From CAYOHR01 sp964512145 (GTDB taxonomy: Bacteria > Bacteroidota > Bacteroidia > Flavobacteriales_G > JALEGO01): a DNA stretch of 64,000 bases. Shown here one piece after another: positions 34,062 to 43,727 of the stretch. The translations under genes and the position numbers were made by a program. Under the pieces are notes generated by a model. That model saw nothing but the letters and a program-made list of their open reading frames with translations, was not told the origin of the DNA and ran no database searches. The stretch lies in the NCBI GenBank assembly GCA_964512145.1, contig CAZEIM010000001.1:68234-132233 (forward strand), written 5' to 3'. How positions within the stretch are numbered: position 1 is the stretch's first letter; the number at the start of each line of letters is the position of its first letter.

Positions 34062-35057
34062 ATGCAAATGGAAGAGTATATATTGCTGTTGTTGGATGAA
34101 CATGAATGTGTCATTATACCTGATTTTGGAGGGTTCTTAAAGCAAAAAAACAAAAGTAAATACATTCCTCAAACTAATACATTTATACCGCCTACCGAAC
34201 GTATTTCTTTTAATGCAAAACTAACGGAAAACGATGGTGTTTTAGTACATTTTATAGCCCAAAAGGAAAACTTAAAGTATACTCAAGCCAAAGAATGGGT
34301 TGGGGAATATGTTCGTGTTTTAAAGGATACGTTACATAATGGAAATAATGTATTTCTAGAAGGAATTGGTAATTTATTTTTTGAGAATTCTAAGTTACGC
34401 TTTGTAGTAGCTTCTAACCATTCCTTAAAAAATAAAGCATTTTATGGATTGCCGTTTTTACATGTTATACCAGCTGCAAAAGAAATTAGTAAAGGGTCTA
34501 CATTAATGACTGATGAATTAACTAAACAATCTTCTACATCTTCTTCTGTTTTTTGGAAAATAGCGGCAATGGTATTGTTGTTTTTTAATATATCCATTTT
34601 AGTCACTCATCAACAATTTCAACAAAATATAAATGTTAGCAGTTTATATCCATTCAACAACAAACAAGCTAAACCTGAGTACAGTCAAAGAAATGAAACA
34701 TTATATGGCGTTAGTATTAAACAAGAACTTGATTCATTGCTTTATTCCGTATCTATATTTGAGCAATCTAAAGTAGTTGAGGAAAATTTATCTCAAGTTA
34801 ACTCTCATCCAATAAATAACGATTTAAATATACACCAGCCCTATCAAGTAATAATAGGTTGTTTTAAAGAAGAAAATAATGCACAAGAACAAGTTTTTGA
34901 ATTTTCTAAAAAGGGTATAAATTCATATTATTTTTATCACCAAGGCTTGTATAAAGTTTCTGTATATTCTACCCACGATAACTTTAAAGCCATAGATAAA
35001 ATGCTGGCTGTTAAGCAGCAATTTTCTGTTCAGCCTTGGATTCTATCGATGAATTAA
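34062..35057 (+). CDS. HU-CCDC81-like / SPOR-domain membrane protein
   Basis: About 331 residues. The N-terminal domain (MEEYILLLLDEHECVIIPDF, GGFLKQKNKSKYIP, FNAKLTENDGVLVHFIA, FLEGIGNLFFENSKLRFV) matches the bacterial HU-CCDC81 pair. A single membrane segment follows (SVFWKIAAMVLLFFNISILV, about 165-185). The C-terminus (YQVIIGCFKEENNAQEQVFE, then FSKKGINSYYFYHQGLYKVSV) is a SPOR domain, which binds denuded septal peptidoglycan. So the protein may link a nucleoid- or nucleotide-binding-like fold inside the cell to the cell wall. The start is chosen after the -7 element; ATG 34068 is also possible. Confidence 0.8.
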   Translation: MQMEEYILLLLDEHECVIIPDFGGFLKQKNKSKYIPQTNTFIPPTERISFNAKLTENDGVLVHFIAQKENLKYTQAKEWVGEYVRVLKDTLHNGNNVFLEGIGNLFFENSKLRFVVASNHSLKNKAFYGLPFLHVIPAAKEISKGSTLMTDELTKQSSTSSSVFWKIAAMVLLFFNISILVTHQQFQQNINVSSLYPFNNKQAKPEYSQRNETLYGVSIKQELDSLLYSVSIFEQSKVVEENLSQVNSHPINNDLNIHQPYQVIIGCFKEENNAQEQVFEFSKKGINSYYFYHQGLYKVSVYSTHDNFKAIDKMLAVKQQFSVQPWILSMN

Positions 35058-35162
35058 ATTTAATTTTTTAAAAGGATTTTTTTCGAGCGCAGGAAGTATT
35101 TTAATTAACAAATACAGCTTCATGTAAGCTATTTTTTTCGTACATTTATTAAAAAATACAAT

Positions 35163-37370
35163 ATGAGTAAGTGTACTATTTTAGCTTTTTTATTGAGTAT
35201 TACTTTAAGTTCTGCAACAGCGCAATTACAGTATCATTATTTCGACTCGGTAACGGTTATTAAAAATAGTCAAGTGTTACCGTTAGCTTGGGCAGGAGGT
35301 TTAAATAACCCTCAGTTTTCTACCATGGATTTAAATAGAGACGGAAAAGAAGATATGTTTATTTTTGATCGAAGTAATTTTGCTATTAAAACCTTTATTA
35401 ATACAGGTGGGGTTGGCGATATTAATTACACGTACGATCCATCTTTTATTAAAAAATTCCCAAATAATTTAAGAGATTTTATATTGTTAAGAGATTACAA
35501 TTGCGATGGTGAAAAAGACCTTTTTACGCAAACAGCAGGGGGGCTACATATATACCGAAATAATTATGCTTTAACCAGTGATTTATCATTTACTTTAATG
35601 ACTCCTTCGTATGTTGTTTCTGACTATGGATTACCTTTTATGGTCAATATTTTTCATTTCAGTACCGACATTCCCGGTATTGAAGATATAGATTATGACG
35701 GGGACTTAGATTTATTAGTTTGGCCATTGTTTTCAAGTAGTGTTGAGTATCATAAAAACAATGCCATTAATTCTTCTCAAAATAACTGTGACACCTTTTT
35801 ATACGAGTATATTACACAATGTTGGGGTGATTTTTACGAAAATGCTTTCGATAATGGCATTTCCTTGGATTATTTCTGTAAAGGAGCACCCGATATTTCA
35901 GCGCTTTCTGAAAATACTATTCAAGATGGAGGTGCTCATGAAGGAGGAACCTTATTGCCCGTTGATATAGATGGAGATGGTGACAGAGATTTACTGATTG
36001 GAGATATAGGGTTTACAAATTTAGTGGCGTTAATAAATGGAGGTGATCAACAATCGGCTCATATGATAAGCTATGATACCCTTTATCCATCCTACGATAC
36101 CTCCGTAAACGTTATTTTTCCGGCAGCCTATTACTTAGACGTTGATAACGATAATAAAAAGGATATAGTAGTTGCTTCTAACGCACCCGGAGTGTCCAAT
36201 AACTTTGAATCGGTATGGTTTTACAAAAATTACGGAAGAACAGACTCTTTAGTTTTAAAACTTGAAAATAAAAAGCTTTTACAAGAACATATGATTGATG
36301 TTGGAGAAGGAGCAAACCCCGTTTTTTTTGACTATAATTCGGATGGGTTATTGGATTTAGTAATCGGAAATTATGGGTATTACCACCCTAGCGGTGATTT
36401 TAAAAGTAGAGTTTCATTATACGAAAACACCGGAACTCAAAACGATCCAATATTCACATTTATTACCGATGACTATTCCGCACTCAGTACATTAAACCTA
36501 AAAGGAATATACCCGACTTTTGGAGATTTAGATAACGATGGGGATTTGGATATGTTAATTGGGGACTATTCCGGTAGGTTGCATTATTTAGAAAATGTTG
36601 CCGGATTAGGAAATACGGCTAATTTTACGGTTAACACCCTAAATTATTTTGGAATAGATATTGGCGATTTTGCTTCTCCTCAATTGTTTGATGTAGATAA
36701 TGATGGTTTATTAGATATATTAGTGGGTGAAATGAGAGGACAAGTGAATTATTTTAAAAATACAGGTACTTTAAGCAATCCTCAATTTTCTTCTACACCT
36801 ACCAACAATAAATTAGGAGATATTGATGTTTATCAACCGTGTTGTACAGGATTTAGTGTGCCATATATGACATTTGATGCTTCCGGTAACAGAGTGTTGT
36901 TTGTGGGCACTGAGTTTGGAAAAATTTTGTATTATACCAATATTGATGGCAATTTATCCGGAGCTTTTACTCTTTCAGATTCTATTATGGAAGTTCAGGG
37001 GAGGGTAACTATTTCCGGAGGAAATATTTTAGGACAACCAAAAGAAGAATTAATTATTGGAGATTACTTAGGTGGAGTAACCTTGCTAAAATCTTCAGAC
37101 GATATTTACGTTGGTAATTTGTCTGATGTAAAAGATGCATCTAATATTTCTGTGTATCCTAATCCGTTTCAAAATGAGTTGATTATTTCTCAACATATTG
37201 ATGGAAAATACAGCTTAACTATGTATGATTTATTGGGAAAAAATATTTTACAGGAACAAATTTCACAAAAAAACAAGATTATACATACCAATTTAATCCC
37301 TAAAGGCGTTTACATGATAAATATTTCAAATCATGAAGAACAATACCAATTTAAAATGGTTAAATTTTAA
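35163..37370 (+). CDS. FG-GAP/VCBS repeat protein with T9SS sorting domain
   Basis: A 735-residue secreted protein. Signal peptide 1-22 ends SSATAQ. At least eight calcium-binding FG-GAP/VCBS repeats are visible as D-x-[DN]-x-D-G-x2-D-[LMI]: DLNRDGKEDMF, DYNCDGEKDLF, DIDYDGDLDLL, DIDGDGDRDLL, DVDNDNKKDIV, DYNSDGLLDLV, DLDNDGDLDML and DVDNDGLLDIL. They should fold into a beta propeller. The C-terminus (ISVYPNPFQNELIIS, MYDLLGKNIL, GVYMINI) is a type A T9SS sorting domain, so it is a cargo exported across the outer membrane. It lies directly before porZ. Confidence 0.92.
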   Translation: MSKCTILAFLLSITLSSATAQLQYHYFDSVTVIKNSQVLPLAWAGGLNNPQFSTMDLNRDGKEDMFIFDRSNFAIKTFINTGGVGDINYTYDPSFIKKFPNNLRDFILLRDYNCDGEKDLFTQTAGGLHIYRNNYALTSDLSFTLMTPSYVVSDYGLPFMVNIFHFSTDIPGIEDIDYDGDLDLLVWPLFSSSVEYHKNNAINSSQNNCDTFLYEYITQCWGDFYENAFDNGISLDYFCKGAPDISALSENTIQDGGAHEGGTLLPVDIDGDGDRDLLIGDIGFTNLVALINGGDQQSAHMISYDTLYPSYDTSVNVIFPAAYYLDVDNDNKKDIVVASNAPGVSNNFESVWFYKNYGRTDSLVLKLENKKLLQEHMIDVGEGANPVFFDYNSDGLLDLVIGNYGYYHPSGDFKSRVSLYENTGTQNDPIFTFITDDYSALSTLNLKGIYPTFGDLDNDGDLDMLIGDYSGRLHYLENVAGLGNTANFTVNTLNYFGIDIGDFASPQLFDVDNDGLLDILVGEMRGQVNYFKNTGTLSNPQFSSTPTNNKLGDIDVYQPCCTGFSVPYMTFDASGNRVLFVGTEFGKILYYTNIDGNLSGAFTLSDSIMEVQGRVTISGGNILGQPKEELIIGDYLGGVTLLKSSDDIYVGNLSDVKDASNISVYPNPFQNELIISQHIDGKYSLTMYDLLGKNILQEQISQKNKIIHTNLIPKGVYMINISNHEEQYQFKMVKF

Positions 37371-37380
37371 TGCGTTTCGG

Positions 37381-39696
37381 ATGTTCAAGAGCTTTTATTT
37401 TTCTTTATTTATAGTTTGTTTTTACACAACTTTTGCTCAAACTAAAGTAGGGCAATGGAATGCTCATAATTCATACAACAATTCCGTTTCAGTAGCTGTA
37501 AATGGGAATGATATTTATTGTGCTAACAGAACTTCTTTTTTCATATTCAATAAACAAAGCAATTCTATTGAAACATATACTAGAGTTGATGGTTTAAGTG
37601 ATGTAGGAATAACTAAAATACGATTTCATAAAGCTTCTAATACCTTGTTTATTGGTTATGAAACCGGTAATATTGATATATACAGAGACGGAAAACTTTC
37701 GAAAATTGATGACATCAAACGTGCCAATGTTTTGGCATCTAAAAAAATCAATGATTTTTACTTTGTTGGCAACGATGCTTATATCTCAACAGGTTTTGGG
37801 ATTTTGTGGTTTGATATTCAGAAGTTAGAATTTAAAGACACATATTATATTTTACAAACCTCTATTGTTCCTGTAAATGGAGTGGTATTTAATGGAACCA
37901 CATTTTTTGCTGCAACCGAGCAAGGTGTATATGAAATTAGCAAAAATACACTCGATTTAAATTCGAAAGTCGATTGGCAATTATGTAATCCATGGGTTTT
38001 ACATACCGGAAATTATAATTGTATAGGATGGTTTAACGATAAAGTATTGGTTAATTTAAGTATTGATGGTGTAAAAGATACCATTTACGAATACACTTCA
38101 GGAAGTTGGAAGTTAGCTCAAAATTTAGAGTTATTCGAGGAAAATAAATCCTTCGATTTTTATAAAAACGAGCAAATGCTTATTTCTCATGAGTATAATT
38201 GCACTACACATTACCCCGATTTTTCAATGTTGGGAAGTGTTTGGACATATGGAAATAATTTAGGTCCTTGGGTAGTTGAAAGTGTATTTGATGAAGAAGC
38301 AAAAGTTTGGATTGCAGATAGGGAAAGAGGCTTGGGTAATAGTACCTATAATTTATATTTACCCAACGGCCCTTCTACAAACTTTTGTTCAAATGTATAT
38401 ACTTTTGACAATAAAATTTTTGTAGCAACCGGAGGAAGGTTTAATTCAAATGGAAATAATCGCTTTAGACCGGGACATATTCATTATTATGAAAATTATG
38501 AATGGAAAACACTAGATTACACAAATACAGAGGGAATTTACAGTTTCTTAGATATTATGAGTTTGGCATATAATCCTGTTAAAAACACATTGTATGCATC
38601 ATCTTTAGGGTATGGAATTATGGAGTTTGAAAACCTTCAGAAAAAAAATGTATTCGATTATCAAAATTCCAGTTTACAAGATGAAACATCTTCACCGGCT
38701 TGGTTTTATACCGGAATCCCTTCCTTATCTACCGATAAAAACAACAATTTATGGGCAACAAATAACCGTTGTTTACAAGCTTTACATGTTAAAACTGCCG
38801 ATGAAAATAAGTGGTATGGATTTTCTATTCCCCCGTTAAATAATACCTTACATATTCGCAATTTTATTATTACTCGAAATGGAAATAAATGGATTCAAGT
38901 GTTGGATGGAAGTAATCCTGGTATAGTGGTGTTTAATGAAAATGGAACATTCGATAATGCATCGGATGACCAATGGAAAGTATTAAGTGTAGGAGAAGGA
39001 AAGGGAAATTTACCCTCAGTACGAACCTTTGCATTAACAGAAGATAAAAATGGAGATGTTTGGGTAGGTACAGAGGGAGGGTTGGTTGTATTTTTTAGTC
39101 CTGATAATATATTAAATGAGAATATTGATGCGTCTAATATTTTGGTTGATCATAAAGGCTATACTGAAATTTTATTAGAGGGGCAAAATATTTTATCCAT
39201 TTTTGTAGATGGAGCTAATAGAAAATGGATTTCGGCAGAAGGAAATGGAGTTTATTTGTTGTCTCCGGACGGAAAGGAAGAGATTTATCATTTTACCAAA
39301 GAAAATTCACCTTTAATAAGCAATGATATATCAAGTATTACGGTTGACCCAAATTCGGGAGAAGTATTTTTTGCTACCGAAGAAGGAATGGTGAGCTTTA
39401 GAGCCGATGCTACTGAAGGAACTAATACATACGATCGCGTATTAGTATTTCCAAATCCAATTAAAACAGGGTACTCCGGTCCTATTAGCATTACCAACTT
39501 AGTGACCAATTCAACCGTAAAAATTACCGATATGGTTGGTAATTTGGTGTTTGAAACGACTGCTAAGGGCGGGCAAGCAACCTGGTATGGGACAGATTAT
39601 AACGGACAAAGAGTTCACAGTGGAGTATATTTAATTTATTGTTATACACAAGACGGGATGGGACGTTACGCAGGAAAAATGGTGTTTATTAAATAG
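37381..39696 (+). CDS. porZ: type IX secretion system protein PorZ
   Basis: About 771 residues. The signal peptide MFKSFYFSLFIVCFYTTFAQ begins at the ATG at 37381. A longer frame from 37333 overlaps the upstream gene and would hide the signal peptide. The mature part begins VGQWNAHNSYNNSVSVAVNG, then NDIYCANRTSFFIFNKQSNS, and GLSDVGITKIRFHKASNTLF, the PorZ signature. Two beta-propeller-like domains with WVGTEGG-type strands follow. The C-terminus (VLVFPNPIKTGYSGPISITN, VYLIYCYTQDGMGRYAGKMV) is a sorting-like domain. PorZ sits on the cell surface with PorU and hands anionic LPS to the sortase that anchors T9SS cargo. Confidence 0.9.
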   Translation: MFKSFYFSLFIVCFYTTFAQTKVGQWNAHNSYNNSVSVAVNGNDIYCANRTSFFIFNKQSNSIETYTRVDGLSDVGITKIRFHKASNTLFIGYETGNIDIYRDGKLSKIDDIKRANVLASKKINDFYFVGNDAYISTGFGILWFDIQKLEFKDTYYILQTSIVPVNGVVFNGTTFFAATEQGVYEISKNTLDLNSKVDWQLCNPWVLHTGNYNCIGWFNDKVLVNLSIDGVKDTIYEYTSGSWKLAQNLELFEENKSFDFYKNEQMLISHEYNCTTHYPDFSMLGSVWTYGNNLGPWVVESVFDEEAKVWIADRERGLGNSTYNLYLPNGPSTNFCSNVYTFDNKIFVATGGRFNSNGNNRFRPGHIHYYENYEWKTLDYTNTEGIYSFLDIMSLAYNPVKNTLYASSLGYGIMEFENLQKKNVFDYQNSSLQDETSSPAWFYTGIPSLSTDKNNNLWATNNRCLQALHVKTADENKWYGFSIPPLNNTLHIRNFIITRNGNKWIQVLDGSNPGIVVFNENGTFDNASDDQWKVLSVGEGKGNLPSVRTFALTEDKNGDVWVGTEGGLVVFFSPDNILNENIDASNILVDHKGYTEILLEGQNILSIFVDGANRKWISAEGNGVYLLSPDGKEEIYHFTKENSPLISNDISSITVDPNSGEVFFATEEGMVSFRADATEGTNTYDRVLVFPNPIKTGYSGPISITNLVTNSTVKITDMVGNLVFETTAKGGQATWYGTDYNGQRVHSGVYLIYCYTQDGMGRYAGKMVFIK

Positions 39697-39697
39697 C

Positions 39698-40372
39698 ATG
39701 AATCATTTTTCTGTTGCGTTTTGTATTCATAAACAGCCCTATTTAGGCAAAGCGTATATACTTAAACTATTTACTCTTGAGCATGGATTGGTTTCATTTT
39801 TTATTAAAGGATCCCAAGCAAAAGCATTCAGTTATTTTTATCCGCTTCAGAAAGTAAAAGTGTTTTATGAGTATAAAGCAGAAAAAAATTTTCAAACTTT
39901 TCAAGAAATACAATTAATACCCAATTCAATAGAGCAGGATATTTTTAGTCAAACTATTTCAGGGTTTATTAGTGAATTGATGTATAAAACTCAACCATAT
40001 TCTGAAAAAAACATTCGTTGTTATGCTTTTTTAGAAGAAGTGACTTCTTATTTAAAAACCCCTATGAATAAATCTTTAATTCCCTTATATTCATTGTGTA
40101 AAAATTTAGATATATTAGGATTAGTTCCGGTGTATTCCGATGAAAAAAATTCTTTTGAACCATTTTTAAACGAACAGGATTTGATGGTTTTAAAAAAACT
40201 TTTGCAATGCAATTTATCACAAGATATCTCTAAAAGTTGTATTTTAGATAAAAATCACCGATCGATTTTAGTGAAAAAAATATTAGGATACTATCAGTCA
40301 CATGTTTTAAAATCATCCGAAATAAAATCGTATTTTATTTTTGAGGAATTATTTAGTGAAATTTATGATTAA
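39698..40372 (+). CDS. recO: DNA repair protein RecO
   Basis: A 224-residue RecO of normal length. The N-terminal OB fold is seen as YLGKAYILKLFTLEHGLVSF then FIKGSQAKAFSYFYPLQKVK, with the helical domain after it (IFSQTISGFISELMYKTQPY, LFEFLE-like CYAFLEEVTSYL). It loads RecA on SSB-coated DNA together with RecR. The sequence is diverged and lacks the Cys zinc motif of many RecO proteins. It starts one base after the porZ stop and overlaps rocD by 8 bases. Confidence 0.88.
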   Translation: MNHFSVAFCIHKQPYLGKAYILKLFTLEHGLVSFFIKGSQAKAFSYFYPLQKVKVFYEYKAEKNFQTFQEIQLIPNSIEQDIFSQTISGFISELMYKTQPYSEKNIRCYAFLEEVTSYLKTPMNKSLIPLYSLCKNLDILGLVPVYSDEKNSFEPFLNEQDLMVLKKLLQCNLSQDISKSCILDKNHRSILVKKILGYYQSHVLKSSEIKSYFIFEELFSEIYD

Positions 40373-41591
40373 ACAATTTACATCAAACCAGGCAATTGAA
40401 TTAGAGGATCAATATGGAGCTCATAATTATCATCCACTCCCTGTTGTTTTAGATAGGGGAGAGGGGGTGTTTGTATGGGATTTAGAAGGAAAAAAATATT
40501 TCGATTTTTTGTCTGCATATTCAGCTGTTAATCAAGGACATTGTCATCCAAGAATTATTCAAGCTTTAAAAGCTCAGGCAGAAAAATTAACCTTAACTTC
40601 TCGGGCTTTTTACAACAGTAAGTTGGGAATATACGAAAAATTTGTAACCGAGTTTTTTGGGTACGAAATGGTATTACCTATGAATACAGGAGTAGAAGGA
40701 GTTGAAACAGCTATAAAAATTGCTAGAAAATGGGGCTATGAAAAAAAGAAAGTAGCCGAAAATAAAGCTAAAATAATTGTATGTGAACATAATTTTCATG
40801 GTAGAACTATGTCAGCGGTATCAGCATCAACAGATCCCGATTCATACGGGAATTTTGGGCCGTTTTTACCCGGATTTGTCAAAATTCCATACAACGATAC
40901 ACAGGCATTAGAAAAAGCAGTTCAGGATTTTGATGTAGTTGGGTTTTTAGTGGAGCCTATACAAGGTGAAGCGGGTGTTTTTGTTCCGGATGAAGGATAT
41001 TTAAAAACCTGTTTTGATATTTGTAAAAAGCACAAGGTATTATTTATTGCCGATGAGGTTCAAACGGGTGTTGCGCGAACCGGAAAAATGTTAGCTTGTG
41101 ATTATGAAAATGTACATCCGGATATTCTAATTTTAGGAAAAGCAATATCAGGGGGTGTATTGCCTGTTTCGGCTGTTTTATCGAGTCGAGAGATTATGTT
41201 GTGTATTAAGCCTGGCCAACATGGATCTACTTTTGGAGGAAACCCTTTAGCATGCGCTGTAGCTATGGAAGCACTGCACGTTGTAAAAGATGAACAATTG
41301 GCACATAACGCTTATGAATTAGGAAATATTTTAAGAGAAAAACTTATAGAAATTAATTCACCCATTATTCAACTTGTAAGAGGTAAGGGGTTGTTAAATG
41401 CTATTGTAATACATGAGGAATATGGAGTTAATGCGTGGGATATATGTTTAAAATTAAAAGAAAATGGACTTTTAGCGAAGCCTACTCATGGTAATATTAT
41501 TCGTTTCGCCCCTCCATTGGTGATTAATAAAGAGCAGTTGCTTGAGTGTGTTTATATTATTGAGAAAACGATTCGGTATTTTGAAAAATAG
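40365..41591 (+). CDS. rocD: ornithine--oxo-acid aminotransferase
   Basis: About 408 residues, a class III PLP aminotransferase. YGAHNYHPLPVVLDRGEGVF is specific to ornithine aminotransferase. NTGVEGVETAIKIARKWGY, HNFHGRTMSAVSAS, EPIQGEAGVFVPDEGYL and ADEVQTGVARTGKML hold the PLP contacts, and the Schiff-base lysine is in ILGKAISGGVLPVSA. It converts ornithine to glutamate semialdehyde. The proline dehydrogenase at 60676-61875 feeds the same intermediate, though it is not linked. The ATG at 40365 is chosen; a longer frame from 40341 runs further into recO. Confidence 0.95.
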   Translation: MIKQFTSNQAIELEDQYGAHNYHPLPVVLDRGEGVFVWDLEGKKYFDFLSAYSAVNQGHCHPRIIQALKAQAEKLTLTSRAFYNSKLGIYEKFVTEFFGYEMVLPMNTGVEGVETAIKIARKWGYEKKKVAENKAKIIVCEHNFHGRTMSAVSASTDPDSYGNFGPFLPGFVKIPYNDTQALEKAVQDFDVVGFLVEPIQGEAGVFVPDEGYLKTCFDICKKHKVLFIADEVQTGVARTGKMLACDYENVHPDILILGKAISGGVLPVSAVLSSREIMLCIKPGQHGSTFGGNPLACAVAMEALHVVKDEQLAHNAYELGNILREKLIEINSPIIQLVRGKGLLNAIVIHEEYGVNAWDICLKLKENGLLAKPTHGNIIRFAPPLVINKEQLLECVYIIEKTIRYFEK

Positions 41592-42285
41592 TATTATTCT
41601 CATATTATTCTTTTGTGCTCATTGTTCAATAGCTCAAATTCCAGAAAGTCCTCGCTCCCAAAAAGCCATTCAAAAATATTCTGGTATTGTTCAAAAAGAG
41701 TTTAAAAATAAAGGTTGCGCTTCACATCCACCTCTATTTTTTAGAATATTTAAGTATACACAGGAGTTAGAGGTGTGGGCGAGGGATACCTTGGATAATT
41801 ATATATTATATAAAACATTTCCCATTTGTTATTTTTCGGGAGGACTGGGAACCAAAACAAAACAAGGAGATGGAAAAAGCCCTGAAGGTTTTTATGTTTT
41901 AAAAGCTAATCAAATGAACCCTTGGAGTAGTTATCATTTATCTATCAATATTGGTTACCCAAATGTGTTAGAACGACAAAAAGGGTATACCGGGAGTCAT
42001 ATTATGATACATGGAGACTGTGTTTCTATAGGTTGTTATGCCATTGGAAATGATGCGATAGAACATATTTGGACTTTGTTATATTACAGCTTTAATAAAT
42101 ATTCCAATGTTCCCTTACATATTTTTCCGTTTAAAATGACTTCTCAAAACATGAAATTACTATATGAACAAAGTATGTTTGATTTTTGGCAAAATTTAAA
42201 GGAAGGGTATGATTTTTTTGAAAACAAAAAAAATATACCTACTGTAAAAGTAAGCGGTAGTAAGTACAGTTATTTTAATGATTAA
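41581..42285 (+). CDS. L,D-transpeptidase family protein
   Basis: About 234 residues with a signal peptide (KNSIILILFFCAHCSIAQ). The YkuD-type catalytic site is HIMIHGDCVSIGCYAIG, with His, Ser and the nucleophile Cys in the H-x(n)-S-x-G-C pattern. GDGKSPEGFYVLKANQMN upstream is also typical. It probably links or edits peptidoglycan stem peptides in the periplasm. The TTG at 41581 gives a clean signal peptide and overlaps the rocD end by 11 bases; a TTG at 41542 would add 13 residues. Its end overlaps the convergent HAD gene by 11 bases. Confidence 0.85.
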   Translation: MKNSIILILFFCAHCSIAQIPESPRSQKAIQKYSGIVQKEFKNKGCASHPPLFFRIFKYTQELEVWARDTLDNYILYKTFPICYFSGGLGTKTKQGDGKSPEGFYVLKANQMNPWSSYHLSINIGYPNVLERQKGYTGSHIMIHGDCVSIGCYAIGNDAIEHIWTLLYYSFNKYSNVPLHIFPFKMTSQNMKLLYEQSMFDFWQNLKEGYDFFENKKNIPTVKVSGSKYSYFND

Positions 42286-42871
42286 AGGGCTTATATTTTG
42301 AAATATTCCCTAAGGTAAGCATAGGCAAATCACCTTTGCTATCTCCAAAACAATAAATGGTTTGATAATCGGATAAGTTGTACACTTCTTTTATTCTCCT
42401 AACTTTCTCTTCTCCATAACAGTTATTACCTTTTAATTTACCGGTAATTTTCCCATTTATTTTTTCCACTTGCGTTGCCAGTAATTCAAATGAATTAACC
42501 GCGCACCATGGTTGTAAATAATCTTCAAATGAAGCAGATACAATAACTACAGTAAGCCCTTGGTTTTTTAAATTTTCTAATTCTTGCATTCCATTTTTTT
42601 TAAGTATTTTAGGGATGACTGTTTTAGCAAAATTTTCACAAAATAGTTCAAATTTATTCTCGCTTATATCTTTGAAAAAATAGCTCAACACCTTTTGTTT
42701 TAATAAATCATTTCTATATAAACCTAGTTTCCAAAGAAAAAAATAGGGTGATAATATAATTATAGCCAGTATGAATGATGTTGTACCAAAGCAAAACTTG
42801 ATAAACTCAAGATAGCTGTCTTTATGAGTAATAGTACCGTCAAAGTCGCATAGTACTAACCCTTTATACAT
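42275..42871 (-). CDS. HAD-IB phosphatase, likely acting on polyprenyl-phosphoribose phosphate
   Basis: A 198-residue HAD hydrolase of the PSPase-like IB group. Motif I is CDFDGTITHKDSYLEF (nucleophile Asp10, acid Asp12), motif II VVIVSASFEDYL, and motif IV FGDSKGDLPML. A hydrophobic stretch at 30-50 (TSFILAIIILSPYFFLWKLG) suggests membrane contact. It overlaps the UbiA-type gene by 8 bases. HAD domains of this type occur next to, or fused with, DPPR-synthase-like UbiA proteins in other bacteria. Removal of the 5-phosphate from polyprenyl-phospho-ribose-5-phosphate is thus an attractive role, by inference only. Confidence 0.8.
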   Translation of the reverse strand: MYKGLVLCDFDGTITHKDSYLEFIKFCFGTTSFILAIIILSPYFFLWKLGLYRNDLLKQKVLSYFFKDISENKFELFCENFAKTVIPKILKKNGMQELENLKNQGLTVVIVSASFEDYLQPWCAVNSFELLATQVEKINGKITGKLKGNNCYGEEKVRRIKEVYNLSDYQTIYCFGDSKGDLPMLTLGNISKYKPFNH

Positions 42872-43727
42872 ACAAAGCTAAAGAAAATAATACCAACCAA
42901 ATTACAATTACCCCCTGTAAAATTCGGTCTTTTAATAATAATTCGGAGGGGTTACTCGAGTTGTTCTCTACAAATATTATTTGATAATACCTTAATACGC
43001 CTAATATTACAAAAATAGAGGTAGAAAATATTAAGTAATTATTTTCGCCCATATGATTCACCATAAAGGTGTATATAATATAACTCATAAGGAGTAATGA
43101 TGAAATGAGCACTAATGCATTATTAATAAAAACCAGATTATATTTTTTAGATGCTTTGCGAACGTAGTCAGATTTTTCTGCCAGTATTACATCGTCTCTT
43201 CTTTTAGCAACTACTAAAAATAAGGATAATAAAAAGGTAATCATAAATAACCATTTTGAAATAACTACATTTACTAAAATTCCCCCTGCTATTACTCGAT
43301 AAACAAATCCTAAGGAAACTAAAAATATATCAACTAGGGCAAAGTTTTTAGCCCCTAAAGAATAGGTTATGTTGGTTAAAAAATAAATGAATAGCACAAT
43401 AAAAAAATTGGCATTTAACATAAAAGCCCCCACAAATGAAATAACACATAATGCTATACATAAGCTCAGTCCTAAAGAAACCGGAATTTTTCCCGAAGCT
43501 AAGGGTCTAAATTTTTTTACAGGGTGTAATGCATCGGATTTTCGATCGAAATAATCGTTTAATATATAGATTGAACTGGATAATAGGCTAAAAAGTATAA
43601 ATCCAATGCCTAATAACATAATATTTTCTCTCTCCAAAAGGGCTTTTCCGAAAAATGCCGGTAAAAATAAAAAACCATTTTTGGTCCATTGTTTTACTCG
43701 TATAAGCTCAATAATATTTTTTATCAT
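42864..43727 (-). CDS. UbiA-family prenyltransferase, decaprenyl-phosphate phosphoribosyltransferase-like
   Basis: A 287-residue integral membrane protein with about eight or nine helices. The first active-site motif, YILNDYFDRKSDALHPVKKF followed by RPLASG, closely follows the pattern N-D-x2-D-x3-D-x2-H-P-x-K-x-F-R-P of mycobacterial DPPR synthase (Rv3806c), rather than ubiquinone or menaquinone prenyltransferases. The second motif region is VAKRRDDVILAEKSDYVRKA. The predicted reaction is PRPP plus polyprenyl phosphate to polyprenyl-phospho-5-phosphoribose. It overlaps the methyltransferase (4 bases) and HAD (8 bases) genes. Confidence 0.85.
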   Translation of the reverse strand: MIKNIIELIRVKQWTKNGFLFLPAFFGKALLERENIMLLGIGFILFSLLSSSIYILNDYFDRKSDALHPVKKFRPLASGKIPVSLGLSLCIALCVISFVGAFMLNANFFIVLFIYFLTNITYSLGAKNFALVDIFLVSLGFVYRVIAGGILVNVVISKWLFMITFLLSLFLVVAKRRDDVILAEKSDYVRKASKKYNLVFINNALVLISSLLLMSYIIYTFMVNHMGENNYLIFSTSIFVILGVLRYYQIIFVENNSSNPSELLLKDRILQGVIVIWLVLFSLALYV

